From Notospermus geniculatus (Eukaryota > Nemertea > Pilidiophora > Heteronemertea > Lineidae): DNA of 64,000 nucleotides. Where the stretch lies: positions 221,615 through 285,614 of the forward strand of contig NMRB01000460.1 of NCBI GenBank assembly GCA_002633025.1, given 5' to 3'. This document shows positions 30,634 through 42,372 of the stretch, one piece after another (position 1 is the stretch's first letter; every line of letters starts with the position of its first letter). The translations under genes and the position numbers were made by a program. A model generated the notes under the pieces. The model was not told where the DNA came from and ran no database searches. It saw only the letters and a list, made by a program, of their open reading frames with translations.

Positions 30634-32536
30634 GTGCACACAGAAAATTATCTCCACTTGAGATAAAAATCACTTGAACGCTTGTCCGTAAAAGAAGTTA
30701 CTTTTGGATCTCGAGTTGTGATCTTTGAAACTCGTTAAGAATAACTGATATCTCAAGCAGACATACGACTGTCTCCAATCGAATTTTCGGGATGACATAT
30801 TTTGTGCTGTTATTTTGAGACAACGAAATGTCGTCTTGAGTAATCATAATATTATTTGGAGAGATGTAATGTGCTGACCAGTGACCTGAGTTAATGATAT
30901 CTTGGAGACTAAAATGTGTGCAGCTGAGATGACGTTCTTTTTGATATGAACTTATAGATTGTTTGTATCAACCCGACCATTGGGTTCTTTATCATCCCAA
31001 AGTGTTGGATCTTTCAACCCAACCGTTGGGTTGTTTGTAACCAACTGCATGGTTGCATCAACCCTATAGTTGAGTTTTTTGGCCCTGATTGCTTAACTTT
31101 CGCAATGCAAAGACCGCAACTCTTAAAATTCTTAATAGGTATCTTGCAGCTAAGCGACGTAACGGACGAAAATTACTTATGCGGCGACGTATAGTACGAT
31201 ATTCTCCAACGAAATGTCTCCATACTACAGTCTAACACTATGAATGCCCCTACCACCAATCTACCCCACGCTTGGAGAATGATTTTCGTCACCACGCCTT
31301 CGGCATAATGTAATAAGGTCTGTCAGTCTATTGGCCAAGATCTAATTCATGGATGGCGCTACTCAATCGGCTCGATAGGGGTGCCAGGGAGATTACGTCA
31401 CATGTTTTGTGACCATTGTCAGCGTATGTATATTGTATTCATGTGTTTGCTGCATCATCAAAACGGCTGAGAGAAGAGTAATACGGCCAATGACACAGCC
31501 AGAAAAAGACGCCATCAGAAATGCCTGGCACATTCACCGGAATAATTACCATCGCGTCCTTGCGCATGTCCGAGGAGACTTGCCTGCACAGATATTGCGA
31601 GATACTTATGATGGCCACACTGATGAAGCACTTCGTCGCAGAATAAGAGATTTTGTGCGGAGGGAATTAAATGAGTAAAATTTTGAAACTTTCTTTAATA
31701 TTGCAACTTTTGTTTCATGAGTATCGATTTTTGCCAAGCTACATGTATGCCGATCCAAAACAAACATCATTTCTTAATTTGTCACACGGGGGCGCGCAAA
31801 GCATGACGGTTGATGCCTGTCGACAAGACTATTTGCCTCCCCTATGTAATAATGGGGTCTCAAACGAATGGTTTCGCCCACTTTGTTGGTCATTACAGGA
31901 GCGATCGCCTGGACAGCCAATCGTGTGGAAAAGGGGCGGGTAATTTATTATAAGTCACCGTTTCGTCCGTTACGTCCGTTCCGTCGGTTAGCTGCAAGAT
32001 ACCTAATAACTCTAACCTTAGCCAATAGGCCGAGAAGCTTTGTAGAGTTCAGTTTACCAATGCACAGCAGAAAATCTTGTGCATGGTATTGGTTGAGAGA
32101 AAACCGACGTACAATTATTGGCTTTATAATTCTGAAAGGGAAACATTCACAGCCTGTCTCAGATTTCTAACCATAGTTTATCAATATTCTTATGTGTTTG
32201 CTTTCGTAAGTCAGCGTTTCTGGAATATGTTTTTTTGCGAATTACAACATTGTTATCTCGTCAGGTCCAACTGGTGGCCCGCAATGATCCAGTTTATTTG
32301 CGATGACCAATATCTCGGTTCGATATCATTGATATCTCAAGCGCGAGATACGTTGTGTATTGGAAGGCCTAACACGCTATTTGTCTCAGGTAGAGTCACA
32401 AATATATCAAGTTTAGTCATTAGACAGATGCTTTCTCGATTCGATATTATCTCAAATACAAGTCATTTGTATTTCATATCGCTTCAACACACCACTTATC
32501 TCAAGTGGAGATGAAAATGTTTCTGTGTGTGTGGAT
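30634..32536. mobile_element. 1.9-kb TIR element
   Basis: Ends CACACAGAAAATTATCTCCA...CTTGAGATAA (30634) and TTATCTCAAGTGGAGATG...CTGTGTGTGTGG (about 32498-32536) are inverted. An inner inverted pair, AATAGGTATCTTGCAGCTAA (31134) and its complement at about 31985-32006, suggests a second element nested inside. Words shared with 53300-53380 (TAGCCAATAGGCCGAGAAGC) link the interior to the 52.9 kb element. Confidence 0.7.
31490..31678 (+). CDS. Small basic helical ORF inside the TIR element
   Basis: ATG 31490 gives 62 codons rich in charged residues (MTQPEKDAIRNAWHIHRNNY, RRRIRDFVRRELNE), predicted helical and possibly nucleic-acid binding. The frame is open upstream to 31409. It matches no transposase I know and may be a remnant of one. 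Confidence 0.35.
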   Translation: MTQPEKDAIRNAWHIHRNNYHRVLAHVRGDLPAQILRDTYDGHTDEALRRRIRDFVRRELNE

Positions 32537-32708
32537 CAGTTGAAATATTGTCAATACTGAAATACATTATTTAATGGAGCTATAGCTATTAGGCCGACAT
32601 CAAATGGCTGCCCACAGAATGATCTTTCTTAAGCGGGCCAAATACGGCAATAATATTGCACGTGTGTGGGCTTGGGCGTGCATGTAGGTGTGTGTGTGTG
32701 TTGGGGGG

Positions 32709-32731
32709 GGGGGNNNNNNNNNNNNNGGGGG
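32709..32731. other. Poly-G run and assembly gap
   Basis: A G homopolymer leads into 13 Ns. Nothing can be read here. Confidence 0.9.
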
Positions 32732-33207
32732 TTGGCAGTGGATTTAGTTGATAACCCGGTAAGTTGGGCTTGATATCAGGGCAGGGACCCTTTGCTTTAG
32801 GGTTTGACCACGATAGCACCCCAAACATATGTGTAAAGAAAAGCACTCGTGTGATATTTCTCCATCCAAAAACACACTTGTGTGTTGTACAATAAGAGGT
32901 TGGAGTTTCTGTAGAAAAAAGGCAGGGAAAACATTACTGGGTACCGTACTATTTTCACGTCACCTCCTGTGTCGGGCAGTGAATTGGATACACTTCTAAA
33001 ACTTCTAAGACTCATTTATTTCTTGCAGCGTGAAAAAGCTGGAGTGGACAGCGGCAAGCTTGTTAGAACTGGCAGAAGATGGTGTACCATCATAGCAGAC
33101 AACGATGAATTTTAAGGGCTCTTCCAAGTATTATTGCTGGATGAAGATGAAAAAAAAACAGCGATTCTGACGTCGACAGTGATGGTGAGCCTGATCTACA
33201 TATTTTT

Positions 33208-34031
33208 AGCTCACCCGCGAGCTCTTTTCGTCCTGCGGTGTCCTTCGTCGTCGTTGTCCGTTAGCAGGGCACGTTTCGTAACCGCAGGGGCTATTGATCT
33301 GAAACTTGGTGCATACCCTAAGTCAGGTAACCTATGCCACCAAGTTTCGGTCCGATTTGATTCTTGGCTTGGCCACCAGATGGGCAAAACCAAAAACACA
33401 AAAATGCAAGAACTCCTGAACTAATGACTGAACCACCTCCAAATTTTATCATAGCTGTATCTAATTAGGATACATAACATATATAACGGGTTTTTGATTT
33501 GACATACTTTTCAAGGTCACAGAGGTCAAAGTTCTACAAAAGTAACGAACCTGCCACAGTTCTTCATTATTTCACCGAGCGTCTTCATATCTTGCATAAT
33601 TGTGTATTAGAGGGGTACCTTCAAAATTACCGAGTTTCGGCCCGATCGCACTTCCAATAAGGCCGCCAGGTGGCGTAACCTGAAAATCATCCAAGTGCTA
33701 TAACTCAGGAACGGCTTGACCCAGATTGCTCAAACTTGTTATTTACCTCCCTTTAGCTGACCTTTACAAGCACCTCAAATTTCGGCCAGAATAATCGTCC
33801 AATATGGCCGACAGGTGGCGTAACCCGAAAATCATCAAATGTGCTCAGGAACGACTTGCTTTATCAAAATGTGAGGTTTGGGTCCGATCGGACATTTAAT
33901 ATGGCCGCCAGGTGGCATAACCCAAAAGTCATTGAAGTCCTGCAATTTGGGAATGACTTGACCCAGATTGTTCATAACTGACATGTACCTCTCTCTGTCA
34001 TTTTACACTATTATGTCCAAACGGGTGAGCA
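33208..34031. repeat. Dispersed repeat with AGCTCACCCG ends and internal tandem units
   Basis: TTTAGCTCACCCG at the left and CGGGTGAGCACATAG at the right are inverted. Inside, three diverged units of about 100-150 bp share CCAGGTGGCgTAACCcGAAAA and GAACGACTTGACCCAGATTG. A minus-strand copy begins near 63303 and runs off the window end. Confidence 0.65.
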
Positions 34032-34071
34032 CATAGTCCATGGACCATTTCATTTTATCAATCCAGGTAAA

Positions 34072-34690
34072 GAAAACCTACCAGTTCAAAAAACGGCGTG
34101 CCTCCTCTGCCCCTTCCAGTAGTAGTAAGAAACCCTACATGAAACCTAAAGCACGGAAGACACGGTTGCAGGACATCCGGCTGAACTTAACATTTTGAAT
34201 TCGGAGCTTGAGGTTTTGTCCAAAAGGCTGAAGTCAAAGACAAAATTAAATCTGTGGGAAGAAGCAAAAGCATTAACAAACAAATAGATGACACCGGTCA
34301 CAGGAAACAGCAGCTCAGGTACGAGCAAAGTGCCCTCCTCAAGAAGGAAAATAAGTTCAAGAGAGATTCCCGTTTCTACACTAAGAGATGTTTTTCCAAC
34401 AATAGCATATCTTCTTCACCTTGCATCGCCGATCCGAAAGAAATCACTGGCACTGAGATGGCAGCTTCCAGAACTTCCAAAGTGGCTTTTTCACCGTGTG
34501 TTTTGGATCCAGACGAAATCATTGGCACAGAGAAGGCAGCTTCCAAACTTCCAAAGTGGCTTCTTCACCTTGTGCTTCTGATCCAGACCAAATCATCGGC
34601 ACTGAGAAGGCGACTTCCAAAACTTCCAAGATGGCTTCTTCACCCTGTGCTTCAGATCCAGACCAAATCGTCAACCTGAGAAGGTGACTT
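34072..34690 (+). pseudogene. Coding relic with four 24-residue repeats
   Basis: A basic N-terminal piece (QFKKRRASSAPSSSSKKPYM) is followed, after frame changes, by a Lys/Gln-rich stretch. Then come four 72-bp units (about 34410-34690) of the form SSPCASDPDQIIGTEKATSKTSKMA. A one-base deletion between units 2 and 3 shifts the frame, so two overlapping ORFs (ending 34679 and 34687) each carry half. It could be one exon of a repetitive host protein or a transposon ORF1. Confidence 0.4.
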
Positions 34691-34869
34691 CCAAAACAGC
34701 AGGCAGTGGTGAAGTGTCACCCCATTCAGAACCGTTCATGCCATCTTCTATTCATGATGAGCAAGAACACTCACTGTGGTCCCAGGAAACTGTCGAGTTT
34801 CTGGACAATGAAAGGTGGTAATCTTCTTGCCCTAATTCTAGAGAAGTACCTGTATTGTGTAATATCCAA

Positions 34870-35062
34870 TTACTAGGGGTTTGACTCACAAACGCCCATC
34901 GAGCTCCAAATGATTTAAACAGGCTTTAGAGTATTTTCAGTAAAAAGAAAATCGCGAGAGGAGAAACAATGGAAAAAATCTGCCCCCTAACTGAGACTCG
35001 ATCTCAGGAACTGCGGATTACTAGCCGCACGCTGTACTGACCGAGCTACCGAGGTAGCTGGC
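34870..35062 (-). mobile_element. tRNA-Thr-derived SINE
   Basis: On the minus strand TAGCTCGGTCAG (box A, 35037-35048) and GATCGAGTCTC (box B, 34993-35003) have tRNA spacing. The head folds as a D-arm, an anticodon arm with CTAGTAA loop (AGT, Thr) and a T-arm. The acceptor ends do not pair, and unrelated sequence (TTTTTTCCATTGTTTCTCC) follows. It is a SINE head, not a working tRNA. Confidence 0.7.
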
Positions 35063-35454
35063 AGCGACAGGTTTGAACCTAGACGCAAAGGACCCGGAAC
35101 GCCGCGCAGCGGCCAGATAGCGAAGCTGCTGACGTCACAGGCGGTCCGACTCTGAATTTCTCCTCATGTAAGAAATTCGGCTTCTGGCAAACAGCGTCCC
35201 AAAAACACACAATACGGCATTGTTAAGCGCTCAAACTTCCCATGAAAGTTAAGGAGGACTGGAAATGATGTATCGATGGCGCAATTAGTCACTTCGCTCA
35301 GCAGTTTGTTTGTAAATTTAGATTTGATTTCAAACTTATGATTTGATGACGTCACAATGACGTCACAGATTACTCAAACCACATGACAGCAACGCCAATG
35401 TGCGTCGCATCATAGCAACGCTGCCGCACGTTGCCGTTGAAGTGTAGCGCACGT

Positions 35455-35565
35455 CACTGCTGTTGCATGTCTTGGTGGCTTTGCACGTCTGGTTGGTTCA
35501 TGGTGAAATGATCGTTGCTTCGCAATCCACCAGGGCCCTGCGTTCGAATCCCGTCCGCTGCTTTT
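35455..35565 (+). mobile_element. tRNA-like SINE head
   Basis: GTTCGAATCCC (box B, 35542-35552) closes a tRNA-like segment beginning near 35460; a T/C-rich tail follows. Box A is degraded. Confidence 0.5.
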
Positions 35566-35740
35566 TCCTTTTTTTGTCTTTTCTTATTCTTTTATCATCG
35601 TTTGTATTTTGTTCTTTTTTCTCCTCATTAAGTTATTTTTCGAGATAAATCATTCAATTAAGACACAGGAGGATAGCCAAGAATTACGGCTGTTCTTAGG
35701 GGTACGGCAGTCACTATTTCCACTCTGGGCCTGGCCCTAA

Positions 35741-36041
35741 CCCTAATCCTAATGTCAAATGTATCACAAACTGCCGTAACAATAGCAGTACCTGGTTTTA
35801 CCCATAAAAGCAATAATGACCTAGACTAACAACTGTTTCCCTGGCTTCAGGGACATCAACGTGTCCGCTGAAGCCAGGGAACAGCCCAGCGACCCCCAAA
35901 ACACAGCCAACACACAACACAGCCCCTTGCCCAGTTCCCTCACTCTGGGTCTTATACAATATATCTTATATAATACCCATATAATGCTGACATTTACATA
36001 AACATGTTCTTTTCTTTTCTAGCCCTAACCCTAACCTACAC
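35741..36041. repeat. Short telomere-like CCCTAA words
   Basis: CCCTAACCCTAATCCTAA at 35742 and CCCTAACCCTAACC at 36023. They are too short to be a telomere array. Confidence 0.5.
35833..35884. repeat. 52-nt hairpin
   Basis: CTGTTTCCCTGGCTTCAG pairs with CTGAAGCCAGGGAACAG, and the inner GGACA/TGTCC also pairs, leaving a six-base loop. It is a compact, nearly perfect stem. Confidence 0.75.
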
Positions 36042-36508
36042 CCCTGCACCACGACAAAAGCTTACTCCAGGTAAACTAATGATTATGGAAGGCCAAGGGC
36101 AATGACATAAGTCACCACCAGACCTTGATAGGTAGGCCTACAATGCCATTCATTGGCTTGTAACTCACAATCAATGTCCATAGCGTTTGCGTTCTTGGTA
36201 AGTTCGCGTCTTAACCTAACAAAGGTAGTTTTTGCACGGTAACGATATTGTCGTCAATAAAGTTAGCGTTTATCGTAGGACTTCTTAACCTCTCTATTAA
36301 TTATGAAATATTGAAGTTGTATTCTAAATACAACATGCCTTGTCCGATCAACCACACACCACCTGTCTGGGTCGATTCAGTCCTGATGAAAAAGACGAGT
36401 TTAAGTTAAGATCCCTGAGGACAGTCTCAAGGCTTCGCCCTCTCATCCTGATAATACGGATAGTTCCTTTCAGATTCTCAGAATAAAGTTTTTTTTCTGA
36501 CTTTGAGT

Positions 36509-36915
36509 GCCTAAGGCCGGGTTAAACATAGAACTATATGGTCTACGGACACGCGCGCGAACAAAGGTTTCATGGTCATGGACCCATTGTTAGGCCATTT
36601 TTCGCCCGCGTGTTCGTACCGTATACCTCAATGTAAACCCGGCCTAAGGCCTCCGTTAGGCTTCCTTTACATAGAAGTATACGGTATACGAAAACGCCGG
36701 TTAACAATGGCTTCACGGTCGTGAATCCTCGGAATGTTTTTGTTAACCGGCGTTTTCGTATACCGTATACTTCTATGTAACGGAAGCCTTACATAGACGT
36801 ATACAGTATACGAAAATGCCGGTTAACAAAGGCTTCCCGAGGATTCACCCCCGTGAAGCCATTGTTAACCGGCGTTTTTGTATACCGTATAGGCTACTTC
36901 TATGTAAAGGAAGCC
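36509..36915. mobile_element. Three adjacent related MITEs
   Basis: 36509-36650: CCTAAGGCCGGGTT ends. 36657-36788: TTACATAGAAGTATACGGTA ends and a CGCCGGTTAACA palindrome. 36788-36915: the same family as the second. The TACGGTATACG / CATAGAAGTATAC words tie all three together. Confidence 0.85.
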
Positions 36916-37384
36916 ATAAAGTTACGAAAATCATGCACGCTGCGTGTGCGCTTTATACCTAGTTCGGTAATGGCTGGAAATGGCGACCACAATGATAATT
37001 TCCGACTGTGTGATAAGCAGAGGGAAGCACACGAGATGCCGAATCGGACGTTTTGCTAACAAACACCTGAATAGGCGACTTGTGTGGTTCAATCCCCAAA
37101 TTAATCCATACCACAGCCTGCTTCACTACTATCTTTAGTACTGAACACCCTTAGGATAAGATCAGGACATTCGAGTCAGACCTACGTATACTCCGATACT
37201 CGCTGATTAACGCAGTTCTCGAGTAACCCAAGAGCCGTAACAAAGGCAACATCAGCTGTGGTCAGTGGTCGACTAAAGTCGGTGACAGACAGGCACGTAC
37301 GCAGCGCGTCCTGCAGGCGTTCCACCAATGGGCATTTCCACACAAAAGTGGAAAATTTAGGAAAAACCCAATGAAAGAATTTAG

Positions 37385-38635
37385 ATTGTTCTTGGAGGAA
37401 TTATACTGACAGGAGGAACAGCGAGGTCACTTCAAAGGTTTCATCATCGCCACCGCCGATCCCTATTGTGTATGGGCTTAACGAGGTGTTAACGAGGTGT
37501 TAATTACTAAACAAACACACCGCATGAGTGAGTCCGCGACTTCGGAATTTCCGATGAAGCTTCGGCTATTTTCGTAAGATCAACCTATTTGTTCTGGGGA
37601 GACAAGCCTCTCAGAGAGTTCTCATCTGACCTCAGTTTATTCCATGATGACAGAGATTTATTGTCCGTCAGATGAATAAAATTACATTTAGGCAAATATA
37701 GCAACAGAAAACATCGACATTTCCAGCACACAATCTCACGGGAAAAAAGTTCGGTTGAACACGTGAACGTAGAGGTTGCTACCCACCCCTACGAAAAATC
37801 GACGCGACCACGCAATACACAGCGCTCGTAGCGGACAAATCGTAGAACTACACTTTGTAGGGTACAGAAACTCGCGCGCAAGTGTTACAAACGGGTCAAA
37901 ATATCGAGAAGTAGTGGGAATATCGCCATGAAACTTATAAAGATTCTGGCAAGAAAGACAAATCGATTGGTGTATGGTACTGCAAATTCGACCCAGCAGT
38001 TGCGGCGCTATCGTTCATAAACCTAGCGCAATTTGGAAATGTGGAATGAAGATGGCGGCTCAGAACATGCAGAATAGGCCGATTTTCAAACACCGATCAA
38101 CATTGTCGACGCCATTCGACGCCCCACTGCTGCATATCATGAGAATCGTCAAAATCTCATCTTTTAAGATCACTTTATGTCAACTTCAGGACTTTATGAG
38201 AAAAAAAGTTATTACAGTTTGAATCTACGTGCCTTCAACATTTTCGTCGTCCATGTCATTGCAAGAAAAATGGCGTAGAATGTGTAAATTTTGTTCGATT
38301 TGCATGAATGAAAGCTTAGAATACCGATCTCAGTTTCGTCTTTCCTGGTCTTAAACGTGCGCAGGTATTCTGCCGACATAAACCATGTAAACAGTGCATT
38401 TTCAGACCGCAGAATGTTCGAATACCGGCACATAGTACCACCAGCTCACGCTAGGTGGCAGTGACAATCCGGGCTGCGTCGGTACCACTGATCACTTCAA
38501 GCGAGCAGGCTTAATTGCTGTGCAAACACTGCGGGCCTTTGTGTTCCATTGTTTGGGGAGGTGTGAAAAAGGGATTATAGAGGGGCAATTAGCTCGCTGT
38601 TCTTCCTGTCAGTATAATTCCTCCAAGGATTGTTT
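37385..38635. mobile_element. 1.25-kb non-autonomous TIR element
   Basis: GTTCTTGGAGGAATTATACT at 37388 and its inverted copy near 38612-38632 extend about 45 bp, through CTGACAGGAgGAACAGCGAG. No coding region is visible inside. The 73- and 82-codon ORFs near 38000-38430 look like chance. Confidence 0.85.
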
Positions 38636-38813
38636 GATCGTCATTTTGTATTGTTGACAGTATAAGGTGTCCGGGATGCACAATTGCAGATTCCTACCTG
38701 TTTATTTTCTCTAAAATTGTGCCACTTGAATGTACTGGAAAAAAAACCAAGAAAAGGACACCAGAGCGATGTCAATGGTTTCCGATGAGAAGTTTACTAC
38801 TCTAGAGCTAAGT

Positions 38814-39258
38814 ATATGTGACCTTGGCCTGTGACCTTGAGAAGTATTGCGTACCTGGAACAGGGATCTGATTGAATCTACAGGGGATGGTTATCGCTGG
38901 CTTTTAATTAGTTTTCCCCTGAAATTGTGATTAGATTTTCATTTTAGAACTGTTTGACTGTGACCTTGTCCTCTGACCTTAAAGGTCATTGCGTAATCCA
39001 AAAGGTCATCCTTGATAACCATGGTGTAGGTGAAGGGTGGCTTCCACCATAACCAGGTTCTGAGTTATATCATGTTATCTCTGACATTTGGCTGTAACCT
39101 TGACCTCTGACCTTGAGAAGTATTGCGTAACTGGAACAGGCATCCTTGAGTAAACTTATAGGAGATGGTTAATTAAGGCTTCTAATTAGTTTTCTCCTGC
39201 AATTCTGATCAGATTTGCACTTTAGAATTGTTTGACCTTGACCTCTGACCTTCAACGG
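38814..39258. repeat. ~282-bp tandem repeat, TGACCTTGACCTCTGACCTT words
   Basis: Blocks beginning near 38814 and 39096 share TGACCTTGAGAAGTATTGCG, TGGAACAGG and TAATTAGTTTTC. The GACCTTGACCTCTGACCTT word occurs repeatedly. Confidence 0.8.
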
Positions 39259-39263
39259 CACTG

Positions 39264-40078
39264 CATTCACTCGCCTGATAACCGGAATTGAAGGATCGAG
39301 GGCTCTGCATGGACAGGTGGGCTCCAAATATACGGTGTATGCAGAAAGTCCAAACGAAAATTAATTCCGACTGCCACTGGTAGTACGTAACATGGCAATT
39401 CGAGAACACATGCAAATACGCGATTTGTCCTCAAAATAAATATCAGCTCCGGTCTTGATATTAGCGGGTCCAACCACGCCCGCTCCAATGCCTCTACACT
39501 GGATGTGTTCGCCATGAATTCACGCATGTAGACCTATGTACTGATTGACCTCGCCCAAAGTTGTAGGCCCTAATCGCGTGACACTCTGGAGAACCTAAAG
39601 GGGAATTAGGAGTTATGTTATTCTAAGGGGATAGGCCTGTAAACCACACTGCCTAGCCATTCATTCAATGACAGTGGACTAGACAAGGCCTGAATAATAG
39701 CTGTTGTAGGGTTTTGGGCAACCAAACTCCTTACGTTCCCCATGTTAGGTAACACACTGCCAGGCCCAGGTGTATGTGGCATTGCGTGTGCAGGGCCATG
39801 GCGACTTGCACAAGCAGACGTCTCTTGATAGGCCTACACCAATCTTTGTGGTGACAACGTATTTTTGCATAGCATCCGCAATCTTTGATAACTAATCGGA
39901 TATTTTCTTTATTCAATGTGTTTTGATTCGATGCGATACGCTAAATATTATTACTCTGACGGTGATTACGGTTACCTCTAATTCCCGGGAAATTTTCCTT
40001 TATTCATTTTGAAGTTTCGAGTGTTGGATCATCAGAGAGCCCTCGATCCTTCACTTCCGGTTATCAGGCGAGTGAATG
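39264..40078. mobile_element. 815-bp TIR element
   Basis: CATTCACTCGCCTGATAACC at 39264 and GGTTATCAGGCGAGTGAATG ending at 40078 are inverted; pairing runs on through GATCGAGGGCTCT. The left end abuts the tandem repeat at 38814-39258. Confidence 0.9.
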
Positions 40079-40317
40079 ATGACGTAGTTGGTATGCGCAG
40101 GGTGTAATGGGTGTTTCAAGGTAGGAAGCTTAGTGCACCTTACGAACATTACCGAACGCTCGACTTCGGCAGCCTCGTGGTCTGCCGAAGTTGAGCGTAA
40201 AAAGTTTTGCATACAAGTCGGAGAGTATATCTGACCTGTCAGCTTTAAGGGTACACAATAATATTCGTCACAGCATGGCTAAATTTTCTTTGAGCAAGTT
40301 GTTTCTAATGCCCGCTG

Positions 40318-40690
40318 TACAGATCCCCAAAGTTGGATGAAAAAACTTGACCAAAAAGATTGATCGTGTACGGCGGGAAATTAGATTAAATATATTTCGT
40401 CAATCATAGTAGATTGATGGAATAGAGCCGGTCCTATTTTTGAATGACGAATTGATAAAATTTGACGCTGTGGCGCGGGCATGGATATTTATTGAACAAT
40501 GAGCCCTGTTGAAATAGAGTTTCCTGATTACGAATGTCATGTTTTGAATGTGGTTATGCAATTTTAATGCCATTTTGTGAAATATTGGATGAAAATGATT
40601 GACAGGACCATGTGCATACAAATTTGACCAAAATGATTGATAAAAAAGTTTGATGAAAATAATTGATTGTGTACAGGGGGCACATGTTTC
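40318..40690. repeat. Dispersed TTGACC/TTGAT-rich repeat, copy 2
   Basis: Same words as 1-330, for example GATTGATCGTGTACGGCGGG at about 40358 and ATTGATTGTGTACAGGGGGC at about 40662. Confidence 0.45.
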
Positions 40691-41216
40691 CAATTCGGGG
40701 TGTACGCCCACAAGGCTTACTGTATTTTGCGCAATATTACGCCGATTTAGCTTAATATTACGCCAAGGGAGAATTCATTATTTTGCTAGCATACGTAGAA
40801 AGTAGTTCTTGAAAACTCGCGCAGTGATCCCATAACTCACAGAGTTATCCGCGACCACGTGGCTCACGAAGTGAGCACCGTTACAGGCCTTATGATTACT
40901 TGTGTCTGTAAATAAACAAACGAAAATGTAGGCCTAAATTAAAAAGAAATTAAGAAAGGAACAAAAAAATTGTAGGCCTTGGCTACATGTTGTCCATGAG
41001 CTCGAATTTAGGACTCAAAACAAACTTCCGATTCAGCAACAGTGGGAGCTACGTCCGGATTATACGCCTGCCGGATCAGCCCTCCTCGACGTCAAGGCCG
41101 AAAATGGCAGGGGCGTCACGTATTTAGGAAAAAACAACGTAGGCTCCTACCGATAGACCTACTGAGGTTCACATGTCAGCTATCTTACCCCATCTGTGGT
41201 TCTTGCAACATCTCAC

Positions 41217-41475
41217 TTAAAGGACCACTGTATTGCATCTTTCTGTCCACAGCCGGCACCATGCTCCAATACTGTAGTTAAGCCTTTCGCCCCAGTGTTG
41301 GAGAATGTATGATTACAGTCTCGGTCACCCAGCCGCTGGGGATCGAACAAGTTTGTGTAGCAGTGCTGCGCAAGACTAGTTGCATGCGGTAGTTTACCAA
41401 GTCGTTAATAGAGGTCTCCCCCTTAACGCGGGTAGGTGTAACGCAGGATTGGGAAGCAATACTGTGGTCCTTTAA
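41217..41475. mobile_element. piggyBac-like MITE with TTAA target sites
   Basis: TTAA at 41217-41220 and 41472-41475 flank AGGACCACTGTATTGC and its complement GCAATACTGTGGTCCT. A half-site with AAAGGACCACTG also occurs near 62723. Confidence 0.8.
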
Positions 41476-41765
41476 TAGGGCGATCGCCGCATTTTGCCAT
41501 GAGACCCCAAGATCTACGGTCCCACCAGGTGAGTTGAGCCCCNNNAGCCCCCCCCCCCCCCAAAAAAAACACACTGCATGAATTCGCTGCCGGTATCACT
41601 ATCACATGTATTTACATAGGCCTACCTCTTTTGCCTCCTCCATGCATCATCGATCGATCGATGGGCCTTTGCGATTAGGCCTATCCATAATATATACGCA
41701 TGACGTCATGACGCTAGGCTACCTGTAGACACAAACATAGGCCTATTCGCCCGGCAGCACTCGGA

Positions 41766-41886
41766 AAAATTAAAAGCCCCACTCACAGCAGACGTTGTCA
41801 TAAGAAATCAATATTACTCAGCGACGTACAAGAGCGGACGACGTCATCCCGACACTGCGCGTGGCGAGTCGGGCTTTTAATTTGTC
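41766..41886. mobile_element. Small MITE
   Basis: AAATTAAAAGCCCcACTC at the left and GAGTCGGGCTTTTAATTT at the right are inverted, about 120 bp apart. Confidence 0.55.
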
Positions 41887-42372
41887 GGCTTTTCCCGGCG
41901 ATGTTTCACTTTTGCCACTTGTTTTAGGATTGCCTCGCCAAAGTCAGTATTACCGCATTCACATCAATTTTCGTCTGTTTTGGTGGTGGGTACAAGCTAT
42001 ACAAACAAAATAAGGATTACCTAGGTGGGCAGCTGATACTGTACCTTCAACGAAGGTGATTAATCAAGGCAATTTTGCATCGAATCGAGATGCAATTAGC
42101 AATAGTGAACACTCCCTCAGCGGAACTAACTGACCTCGTCCCCGAGGTGCCGCACATGCATTGGGCGTATGTTTCTGCATAGGCATCGAAAAAGGTACCA
42201 TGTTTCCTGGTTTTCCCCGCAGCATTACGCCAGGCGTAATGATTACGCAAAATACAGTAAGCCCGCCCACAAAATATACGAAATTGGATAGAGCATGGCA
42301 ATGTGTAATTGCCCTCCTGTGGACTCGGGCGTGTTTACGATATGACAAAACCTCCCCTCAAAAACATATTTG

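Noticed and set aside
34990-35062. Functional tRNA-Thr gene
   Set aside because: Box A and B and the anticodon arm are tRNA-like, but the acceptor ends do not pair and the unit continues into unrelated sequence. A SINE head explains it better.
35741-36041. Interstitial telomere array
   Set aside because: Only two or three CCCTAA words at each of two sites. Such runs also arise by chance.
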